Source: Candidatus Daviesbacteria bacterium (GTDB lineage: Bacteria; Patescibacteriota; Microgenomatia; Daviesbacterales; UBA10151). From it: 49,505 bases of DNA. Made by a program: the position numbers and the translations under genes. Below are positions 15,291 through 21,457 of this stretch, piece after piece (the first letter of the stretch is position 1; each line of letters starts with the position of its first letter). The notes below the pieces were generated by a model. It had not been told where the DNA came from, ran no database searches, and worked only from the letters and a program-made list of their open reading frames with translations. The DNA is taken from contig JACPEZ010000004.1 of the NCBI GenBank assembly GCA_016183225.1, positions 1 through 49,505 of the forward strand. Direction: 5' to 3'.

Positions 15291-15842
15291 ATACATGGTG
15301 AAGGTAGTGTTGAAAATGGTGATTTAGTAGAATTTTTTCCTCATTCAGTAGTACAGCTTCCATTACCAGAAGGAATACCCGCTGGTATTGAAAATGAATT
15401 TAGGGAAGCAGAAAAAGATGCTTCTATAGAAAGTTTTAGGTCTGGTTCAGCTATGTTAAGGTCTGCACTCGAAAAAACCCTTAAAGCTCATGGTTACACT
15501 ACTGGTAATTTAGAATCCAAAGTTGATAAAGCAGCAGATGACGGGGTAATTACTTTACCATTAAAGAGAAGAGCCCATGAAAATGTAAGAGTTTTAGGTA
15601 ATAATATTTTGCATGATGAGTGGAGAGCAGTTGATGAAGAAGAATTTGAAGCAGCCCATGAGTACACACGGAGAGTTTTAGAATGTTTTTATGATGACCC
15701 AGAAACTGTAAAAGCAATTCTTATAGAAAAGGGTAATACTGTAGAAACGGAGAATGAAGAAGAACCTAAAAAAGAAGAGGTAGAAACGACACCATTGGAT
15801 GATTCACAAGAGCTAGGGAAAATACCCAGTGTAAATTCCTAA
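15291..15842 (+). CDS. DUF4145-like protein, N-terminus missing or unusual start
   Basis: The region IPAGIENEFREAEKDASIESFRSG... then LRSALEKTLKAHGYTTGNLESKVDKA... and RVLGNNILHDEW fits the DUF4145 helical domain often found in restriction- or defence-linked proteins. The only ATG (15453) lies well inside the conserved region. The frame is open upstream to a stop at 15213, with no ATG, GTG or TTG start and no good Shine-Dalgarno; ATA at 15291 is one possibility. The usual N-terminal zinc-ribbon part is absent. It is probably a truncated gene or one with a non-AUG start. The acidic tail (ENEEEPKKEEVE) is probably disordered. Confidence 0.55.
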   Translation: MHGEGSVENGDLVEFFPHSVVQLPLPEGIPAGIENEFREAEKDASIESFRSGSAMLRSALEKTLKAHGYTTGNLESKVDKAADDGVITLPLKRRAHENVRVLGNNILHDEWRAVDEEEFEAAHEYTRRVLECFYDDPETVKAILIEKGNTVETENEEEPKKEEVETTPLDDSQELGKIPSVNS

Positions 15843-16057
15843 AAATTCCTAAAAATTTTTTTGAGACTTAAAAATTCCCGTAGTACCTATTTTCAAAACG
15901 GGGGTTACCTCATTCATATAACAAAATAAAACCGTCCCTCTTTAGGCCTTCTTTGAAAAAATTGGATTGTATCCTGCTGTAAATTCTTGATTGCTGACCA
16001 ATTGAAGGTGTACATTTTTTTCTACTTCCTGTAATTATACTTATGGGAAGTTCAAGG

Positions 16058-16690
16058 CTATTTTATCTGCTCTTTTTTCTCCTTTTCTTCCTTCTCCTTC
16101 TGCCTTATTTCGTCCAATCTTATTAAGTTCTTTTCACCCCAATAATAAAATTTCCACTCATCAAGACCTAATTTAGCCTTAGTTTTTTCATCGGGTTTTT
16201 TCATAGTTTCCTCTCTCTTAAAGTAATCTGGTGGGATTTCTTGCCAATCTTTTCCTAATAACAATTTTAATTTCTTTTCAATCTCCTTCTTTATTATTGA
16301 GGGTTCTTTCATTCTTTCTCCAGTTTTATCATATGCATCATCACTCCAATCAACATCAAGCATAACTCTTGCAAATTTAAGATCACCAAGAGCCTCAACG
16401 TATCTTTGCCAATCTCTTGCTATTTCCAAGACCTTTTCGGGATTATGAATAAATCTTTGTTTTAATCGAAAATAATTAATTTCCATAGCGTCAAAGGCGT
16501 TTTGGGTATCTATAAAATGGGGGGAATCGAAGTGTACAAGCTCAAATATACTGTTTTTTAAGAACTGAACGCTACCTTCAATACCCTCAACATTACTTGG
16601 TTGTACCAATATCCCTTTCCCAGAATTCCTGCTATAAATCCAATACGCAACTATCGCACCTATGATTAATAGCCAAACTGGTAGATACAT
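16058..16690 (-). CDS. Hypothetical membrane-anchored protein (210 aa)
   Basis: An N-terminal membrane segment (residues 3-19, LPVWLLIIGAIVAYWIY) is followed by a soluble helical domain and a very charged C-terminus (RQKEKEEKEKKEQIK). No family was recognised. It starts 2 nt after the stop of the integrase at 16693-17628, so it is probably in the RHH-integrase operon. Confidence 0.55.
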   Translation of the reverse strand: MYLPVWLLIIGAIVAYWIYSRNSGKGILVQPSNVEGIEGSVQFLKNSIFELVHFDSPHFIDTQNAFDAMEINYFRLKQRFIHNPEKVLEIARDWQRYVEALGDLKFARVMLDVDWSDDAYDKTGERMKEPSIIKKEIEKKLKLLLGKDWQEIPPDYFKREETMKKPDEKTKAKLGLDEWKFYYWGEKNLIRLDEIRQKEKEEKEKKEQIK

Positions 16691-16692
16691 AA

Positions 16693-17628
16693 TTAAAAAC
16701 CTACCCCCTTAAAGGCGCTATAATATCTTGGTAAATCAGCCTGCTTTTTGATACTGTCATTATACACCTGCAACATTTCAAGTCCTTTATGCCTGGTATA
16801 TTGAGCCACTTCTAAAAGATCACCTTTATAAGTTCTGATTAAGGTAGTGGTGAAATAGTGTCTGAAGCCATGCGTGCTTTTATCAATACCAAGTTTCCTA
16901 AGGGTACGGGTGACTATTTGTCTAATAGCTCTGGTTGTAAGTCTTTGGTTTAAGTGATTGTTAGACTGACAAGTAAATAGAGGGCCGCTGGACTTTTTAT
17001 TGGCTTTTAGATAATCCCTTAGTGCTTTGATAGTTTCCGGGTGCAGGTCTATTAATTCTTTATCATCCCGGCCCTTACCCTGGACAAAAGCTGTTTTAGA
17101 TACAAGGTCAATTTCTTTAACCTCTAGCCTGACAATCTCAATCTGGCGTAGTCCCTGGAGTGCTAGAAGGCTGAAAATAGCCTTTAAACGGGCGTTTTGA
17201 GGTGTAACAGGTAATTGCTTCAACTGCTCAACTAATTTGTTAATCTCCTCTTGATTAAGTCCGTCCCTTTTATGCTTTTTATCCTGGCTAAATACCTTAA
17301 TATTTTGGGTAATGTCGCTGGGGATGACGCCTTGTCTACTTAATTCTTTGAGGAATATCTTAGCTGTGGCCAGATATTTATTTTTAGTACTAACACTTAG
17401 GTCCGTTCTATTTACTAAGTATCTTTTAAACTCTAAATAGCTGTTGATCCCAATCCCATTTTTTCTAACAAATTCCAGGAATAATCCAATTCTATATTTA
17501 TAGTCTTGTCTGGTGTTTTCTGAAATATCAAGTAAATCAAAAACCCTTTTTGCCCTATCCTGAATACCATCGGCTGATAGGATTTGTGGTTGTGCCGGTA
17601 TTATCAGACGGTTATTTGTATTTATCAT
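16693..17628 (-). CDS. Tyrosine recombinase / integrase (right part of element)
   Basis: 311 aa from the ATG at 17628 (MINTNNRLIIPAQP); the frame is open to 17661. The N-terminal SAM-like domain lies at about 35-110. Catalytic residues: Arg161 (LQGLRQIEI), Lys185 (QGKGRDD), His253-x-x-Arg256 (THGFRHYF), His280 (YTRHKGLE) and Tyr289 (LQVYND). It follows a 57-aa RHH gene with only 7 nt between them. It differs clearly from the left-end integrase; it could be an excision, inversion or resolution enzyme, or come from a second nested element. Confidence 0.9.
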   Translation of the reverse strand: MINTNNRLIIPAQPQILSADGIQDRAKRVFDLLDISENTRQDYKYRIGLFLEFVRKNGIGINSYLEFKRYLVNRTDLSVSTKNKYLATAKIFLKELSRQGVIPSDITQNIKVFSQDKKHKRDGLNQEEINKLVEQLKQLPVTPQNARLKAIFSLLALQGLRQIEIVRLEVKEIDLVSKTAFVQGKGRDDKELIDLHPETIKALRDYLKANKKSSGPLFTCQSNNHLNQRLTTRAIRQIVTRTLRKLGIDKSTHGFRHYFTTTLIRTYKGDLLEVAQYTRHKGLEMLQVYNDSIKKQADLPRYYSAFKGVGF

Positions 17629-17635
17629 GGTGCTT

Positions 17636-17809
17636 TTATTTGACTTTCGTATTATCAACAAAAGTAACTTTTACAACTACTGGTAAATATTTATCTAGTG
17701 CCTTTTCGACTAATCCTGTTAATGTGGTTTCTTCCTGTAAGGCTTGCCCTTTTGCTTTTTTGACCAGAGCAGGATCGAGGAATAGGGTTATCCGTTGTTT
17801 TTTATTCAT
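17636..17809 (-). CDS. Small ribbon-helix-helix regulator upstream of the integrase
   Basis: 57 aa from the ATG at 17809 (MNKKQRITLFLDPALVKKAKGQA); a longer frame reaches 17845. RITLFLDPALVKKAKGQALQEETTLTGLVEKALDKYL fits an RHH DNA-binding unit such as antitoxins or CopG. No toxin is adjacent; the next gene is the integrase, so the role is probably promoter control of the integrase. A perfect 12-bp palindrome lies in its promoter (17831-17842). Confidence 0.65.
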   Translation of the reverse strand: MNKKQRITLFLDPALVKKAKGQALQEETTLTGLVEKALDKYLPVVVKVTFVDNTKVK

Positions 17810-17816
17810 TATTGAT

Positions 17817-17845
17817 ACAGTACAACTACTACAACTAGTTGTCAA
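17817..17845 (-). promoter_or_regulatory. Promoter with palindromic operator for the RHH-integrase unit
   Basis: On the minus strand TTGACA (17845-17840) is followed after 17 nt by TACTGT (17822-17817), a plausible -35/-10 pair although the -10 is weak. The perfect palindrome ACAACTAGTTGT (17831-17842) lies between and overlaps the -35 edge, as expected for RHH autorepression. The ATG at 17809 lies very close, so the mRNA would be nearly leaderless. Confidence 0.5.
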
Positions 17846-17912
17846 GGCTTAAAATAAATGTCTGATAATCCTCCGATAGAAGATTGATCTCTATTAATAC
17901 CTATATCCTCAA

Positions 17913-17939
17913 GTCTAACTGTCGTGTTAGACGACAGTT
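17913..17939. repeat. Two overlapping, mutually exclusive hairpins
   Basis: GTCTAAC (17913-17919) pairs with GTTAGAC (17926-17932). AACTGTCGT (17917-17925) pairs with ACGACAGTT (17931-17939). Both stems are perfect but share bases, so only one can form. Few T residues follow, so it is a weak terminator candidate. It lies between the RHH promoter and the 175-aa gene. Confidence 0.55.
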
Positions 17940-18000
17940 TTGAAGTGCTTGGTCTACCACCCTCATGCGGTATCTCGTCTTTTAACATTTCCCCAGAAGA

Positions 18001-18528
18001 TTAGTTGGGGTCAGGAATATACAGTTTAGGTTTTTCATCTTCTTCACCAAACTTTATAAAATCTTTTTTTATTAGTTTTGTTAGTGTTTTCTGTACATCT
18101 TCCCTCAATTCTTTTTCATATTTTGAATCATATCCATTCAAATAGGCATAAAACTTTCTATTAATTGTTTGTCCTAAAATTAAAACTTGACCATCTATCC
18201 AGTTACTTGCTTCTTGTATAAGATCATTAATAATATCATCCTGTTTTTTAAATTCTGGCTCATGTACGGTTAAATGTGCCTTTAATCCCTCAAGTATGCC
18301 TTGCTCTTTATATATTCTAAAGATATACTGATTTGCTGTTTGTGCTGCTTGGATTCTTAACTCATAAAGCTTCAGCTTAAAAGCTTCTTCTCTATCTTCT
18401 CTGTCTCTTTGTCTGCTTAAAATATGGTTGGCAAAAAGAGTCAGTATTGACCCTAAAAAGCCAACTATTACCCCTGGTGCTGTAACTTGGTTGAAAAATT
18501 GAATGACCCCAGATTGTGTAGCTTCCAT
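18001..18528 (-). CDS. Hypothetical membrane protein with cytoplasmic helical domain
   Basis: 175 aa. A single membrane segment (about 17-35, APGVIVGFLGSILTLFANH) is followed by charged sequence (RQRDREDREEAFKLKLYELR) and a helical domain. No family was recognised. It is the last gene inside the right end of the element, about 140 bp from the tRNA 3' half. Confidence 0.55.
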   Translation of the reverse strand: MEATQSGVIQFFNQVTAPGVIVGFLGSILTLFANHILSRQRDREDREEAFKLKLYELRIQAAQTANQYIFRIYKEQGILEGLKAHLTVHEPEFKKQDDIINDLIQEASNWIDGQVLILGQTINRKFYAYLNGYDSKYEKELREDVQKTLTKLIKKDFIKFGEEDEKPKLYIPDPN

Positions 18529-18670
18529 TGTGGGAATTATACAGCATGCTTAGAATAACTGTATTATATTTATCCATATTTGTTATATAATACCCGCAGA
18601 ATAAAGAGAGGAGTTGATCTCTGGTCGTTGGAGGATTTGAGCCTGGCGAGCATTCCACCTACACTGAAGG

Positions 18671-18699
18671 GGTCACAGGTTCGAATCCTGTCTTGTCCA
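18671..18699 (+). tRNA. 3' half of tRNA-Val (UAC), right boundary of the element
   Basis: Variable-loop bases GGTC, T-arm ACAGG-TTCGAAT-CCTGT, 3' acceptor CTTGTCC (18692-18698) and discriminator A. CTTGTCC is the exact complement of GGACAAG at 5078-5084. No matching 5' acceptor or normal D-arm lies upstream here; only a degenerate anticodon-like arm (CCTACAC, about 18657-18663) precedes it. This is therefore the other half of the gene at 5078. Confidence 0.85.
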
Positions 18700-18703
18700 C
18701 ATT

Positions 18704-19930
18704 TTATGTTCCTTCGTTCCAGCTGGAGAGGTAGTGTTTTTGTTCCTTGGTCAGTTGATCTATGGAAATTCCCATGGACTCAAGTTTAAGCCGGGCAATT
18801 TCAATATCTTGCTTTTCTGGTATGGTGTAGATATCATTTTTTAGCTTGCCTTTGTTTTTGACAAAAAATTCGGCTGCCAGGGCTTGATTGGCAAAAGACA
18901 AATCCATCACATCAGGCGGATGACCTTCTGCCGCCACCAGATTGATGAGCCTTCCTTCACCTAAAACAAAAACTTTTTTATTGTCCGGCATGACCAGTTC
19001 CTCCAGAAACTCCCGCACTTTGGTTATTTGTTTGGCTATTTTGACCAGATTTTCATAATCAAACTCCACATTAAAATGACCGGCATTGCACAAAATCACC
19101 CCGTTTTTTAGGAGTTTAAACAAATCCCTGCCCAAAACATTTTTATTGCCTGTGGCCGTGACTATAATATCTGCTTTTTGGCAAGCCACGGACAAAGATG
19201 TTACCTCAAATCCGTCCATCACTGCCTGCAGAGCCCGCACCGGATCAACCTCGGTAACTGTGACATGCGCTCCCATGCCTCTGGCCTTCTCGGAAATCCC
19301 CCTTCCGCACCAGCCATAGCCGCAAACCACAAAATTTTTACCGGCCAAAAGCACATTGGTAGCCCGGATAATCCCGTCTATGGTGGACTGGCCTGTGCCG
19401 TAGCGGTTATCAAACAAATGTTTGGTTTGAGAGTCGTTGACTGCCATCACCGGAATTTTTAAATCGCCCTTTTCTTTCATGGCTTTTAGCCTAATTACTC
19501 CGGTGGTGGTTTCCTCGGAGGAGCCGACAATCTCTTTAAGCTGTGATTTTCTCTCCGTGTGCAAAAGAGTAATCAGATCTGCCCCGTCATCCATGGTAAT
19601 TTGAGGATGAAAATCCAGGACTTTATTTAGATGTTTGTAATAAGTTTTCCTGTCTTCCCCTTTTTTGGCAAAAGTGGGGATGTCAAAATTTTTATTGAGC
19701 GACTCTGCCACTGCATCTTGGGTAGACAAAGGGTTTGATGCGCAAAGAGCCAGTTTAGCTCCTCCGCTTTGCAGGGTCAGCATTAAATTGGCTGTTTCGG
19801 CCGTGACATGCAAACAGGCCCCCAAAGTAATTCCTTTGAGAGGTTTATCCTTGGCAAAACGCTGCTTAATTTTCTCCAGCACTTTCATTTGGCTGCCGGC
19901 CCATTTGATTTTTAATTTTCCGTTATCCAT
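18704..19930 (-). CDS. ahcY: Adenosylhomocysteinase (S-adenosylhomocysteine hydrolase)
   Basis: 408 aa from the ATG at 19930 (MDNGKLKIKWAGSQMK); the frame is open to 20017. The enzyme splits S-adenosylhomocysteine into homocysteine and adenosine using NAD. Visible: HVTAETANLMLTL, CASNPLSTQDAVA, the NAD fold VVCGYGWCGRGISEKARGMGA, VTEVDPVRALQAVMDG, GNKNVLGRD, and NAGHFNVE. The start overlaps the stop of the upstream kinase by 8 nt, so the two are coupled. The pair recycles the by-product of methyltransferases. Confidence 0.95.
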   Translation of the reverse strand: MDNGKLKIKWAGSQMKVLEKIKQRFAKDKPLKGITLGACLHVTAETANLMLTLQSGGAKLALCASNPLSTQDAVAESLNKNFDIPTFAKKGEDRKTYYKHLNKVLDFHPQITMDDGADLITLLHTERKSQLKEIVGSSEETTTGVIRLKAMKEKGDLKIPVMAVNDSQTKHLFDNRYGTGQSTIDGIIRATNVLLAGKNFVVCGYGWCGRGISEKARGMGAHVTVTEVDPVRALQAVMDGFEVTSLSVACQKADIIVTATGNKNVLGRDLFKLLKNGVILCNAGHFNVEFDYENLVKIAKQITKVREFLEELVMPDNKKVFVLGEGRLINLVAAEGHPPDVMDLSFANQALAAEFFVKNKGKLKNDIYTIPEKQDIEIARLKLESMGISIDQLTKEQKHYLSSWNEGT

Positions 19931-20825
19931 AATTTTCCTTGTATCTAACTTGAAACTCATCCAGGGTAAAGCTATGGGTAGTTGTACCATATTTTTCCAC
20001 GCTGTAGCAAGCGGCAACAGATCCCATTTGGCCGCATTCTTTTAAATCCCGGCCTTGCAAGTAGCCGGCCAGAAAACCGGCCCTGTAGGCATCTCCCGCC
20101 CCTGTTGGATCAAGCACTTTTTTCGGTCTGGCCGCTTGAATCTCGATATTTTGATCTTTAGTCTGGATCAGGGAACCTTTTTCTCCAAAAGTGGTAATAA
20201 GAATATCCACTTTGATTTCTTTAAGTCGTTTTTTGATTAGAGTTACTTCATAGTCATTACCGATTAGAATTTTGGCCCCTGTCATACCTTGGAGAAGTTG
20301 CCGGTCAGATAGCCTAGGTAGTTGCATGCCCGGATCAAACATATAGGGAATGTTTAAATTTTGGCTTTCCAGGGCAAAATTAATCATGGCCCGGGGATCA
20401 TTGGGTGATATAACTGCAAATTCAGAGGCCTCAATAGATAAATTTACATTTTCAGACATTGCCCCGGGATAAAAAGCAGTGATCTGATTGTCTGCTTGAT
20501 CGGTAACGATAAAAGCCTGGGAGGTAAGCTTATTTTTGACAATCTTAATATTTGATACTTTCACCCCGGCCTTTTGAAGAAAGTCAGAATATTCATTGAA
20601 ATCTTCACCGGCAGATCCCAAAATGGATACGGGCATTTGCAAAAGAGCCAGGTTATAGGCAATGTTGCCGGCTGTCCCGCCTTTTTGCTTTTTTAAAGTG
20701 TCAACGAGAAATGAAAGATTTAAAATGTGAGTTTTGGTTGGATCAATATGGTCGGCAAACTTTCCCGGAAAATCCATGATCACATCATATGCCAGCGACC
20801 CTGTTACCAAAACATATTTTTTCAC
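19923..20825 (-). CDS. PfkB-family carbohydrate kinase, probably adenosine kinase
   Basis: 300 aa. Ribokinase fold with an N-terminal GSLAYDVIMDFPG strand, GGTAGNIAYNLALL for substrate binding, and the C-terminal signature DPTGAGDAYRAGFLAGYL with the catalytic Asp. The coupled adenosylhomocysteinase gene downstream makes adenosine the likely substrate, with AMP as product. Specificity is inferred from context, not from a diagnostic residue. Confidence 0.85.
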   Translation of the reverse strand: MKKYVLVTGSLAYDVIMDFPGKFADHIDPTKTHILNLSFLVDTLKKQKGGTAGNIAYNLALLQMPVSILGSAGEDFNEYSDFLQKAGVKVSNIKIVKNKLTSQAFIVTDQADNQITAFYPGAMSENVNLSIEASEFAVISPNDPRAMINFALESQNLNIPYMFDPGMQLPRLSDRQLLQGMTGAKILIGNDYEVTLIKKRLKEIKVDILITTFGEKGSLIQTKDQNIEIQAARPKKVLDPTGAGDAYRAGFLAGYLQGRDLKECGQMGSVAACYSVEKYGTTTHSFTLDEFQVRYKENYG

Positions 20826-20928
20826 TACCTAATTTATATCAAAAAAAACTAATTTAGTACAGTATTTGACAACCTCTATATCGTCTGTTAATGTAAATCT
20901 GTTCTTAGAGAAGGAGTTTTTAAGAAAG

Positions 20929-21042
20929 AGCGTGTGGCCCGGCCTTTGGCAGGGATACGAGGAAGAGGGTAAATCGAAATTATCTGCGGAAACCCTCAGG
21001 TTGGTTGCAAACCTAAAGGTGATTTTGAAAAGAAATCATTAA
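20929..21042 (+). ncRNA. Candidate glmS ribozyme (glucosamine-6-phosphate-responsive) in the glmS leader
   Basis: The order of conserved elements matches the glmS ribozyme: A|GCG cleavage-type start at 20929-20932, a P2-like hairpin (CCC-g-GCC TTT GGC-a-GGG, 20938-20955), ACGAGG, then a six-pair P3-like stem GAGGGT/ACCCTC enclosing AAATCGA and GCGGA, then GGTT/AACC (P4-like) and a final stem TGATTT/AAATCA. It lies on the same strand as glmS. Differences from the common consensus (GCGTG for GCGCC, CTGCGG for CGGCGG) make it a divergent member or a decayed one. In known examples, binding of GlcN6P causes self-cleavage and lowers glmS mRNA. Confidence 0.72.
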
Positions 21043-21090
21043 GCAATCTCCTTAACTTCAAAGAACACCAAATAAAATTCTAATAATGAT

Positions 21091-21450
21091 TTATTTAGAG
21101 CCTGTAATGGAAGGAAGCGTATGATTAATACCACGCATTTTCTTATAGAGAGCTGTTCTGGCTCTATATTCAATGATTCTTGTTTTAGCCGTAAAATGTC
21201 CCCCTCTAGGAAAAATTCTTGCAACAAGTTTCATAACGAGTGCAGCCTGTTTTTTCTTCACAATAATATGGGGCAGTATAGCATTGAGAACTGGAGCACA
21301 ATTGGTGCCAGTGACTCGCCATTTATGACAAATGAGTTTTCTATTACCGGTAGGGATTACTTCATACCAAGCAGAATTACCAAAAGTTTTTTCAAGCAAT
21401 TCGATAGGTTGTCTATCAGCCATTCCGACCTCTATCAATGGAAGGAGGTG
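21091..21450 (-). pseudogene. LAGLIDADG-type homing endonuclease remnant, antisense in the glmS leader
   Basis: The minus frame reads PLIEVGMADRQPIELLEKTFGNS..., then KWRVTGTNCAPVLNAILPHIIVKKKQAALVMKLV, then a basic tail ending at 21091. This matches the C-terminal part of small LAGLIDADG endonucleases (position of 'LLxxxFG', 'WxVTG..A...L..ILPYLIVKKxQA'). The N-terminal LAGLIDADG motif is missing; that place is taken by the start of glmS on the other strand. The frame is open to an ATG at 21486 inside glmS, but that part looks unrelated. Confidence 0.55.
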
Positions 21451-21457
21451 GATTAAT

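Larger units (their letters stand above)
5122..18670. mobile_element. Integrative element of about 13.5 kb inserted in a tRNA-Val(UAC) gene
   Basis: The ends are defined by the two halves of one tRNA-Val gene (5078-5121 and 18671-18699). Inside are tyrosine recombinases near both ends (5339-6379 and 16693-17628), a helicase-type ATPase, RHH and XRE regulators, a PIF1-like helicase, and a plus-strand block of membrane or secreted cargo. No relaxase, coupling protein, capsid or terminase was recognised, so it resembles a non-conjugative integrative plasmid or satellite. The exact crossover is uncertain: the sequences at the two ends share only short matches (TACA, then GA-G) around the anticodon arm and variable loop. 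An intact tRNA-Val(UAC) lies 40 bp inside the left end. Confidence 0.85.

Noticed and set aside
17913..17932. GTCTAAC ... GTTAGAC resembles integron attC R-box pairs (RYYYAAC / GTTRRRY)
   Set aside because: Only 6 bp separate the boxes, there are no L boxes, and neither integrase here has integron features. It is better described as a hairpin.
5122..18670. Prophage or conjugative element
   Set aside because: No capsid, portal, terminase, relaxase or type IV secretion gene was recognised among the frames; it is called an integrative element only.
21039..21227. Minus-strand 62-codon frame in the glmS leader
   Set aside because: It overlaps the more convincing homing-endonuclease-like frame and the ribozyme end and has no family-like sequence.
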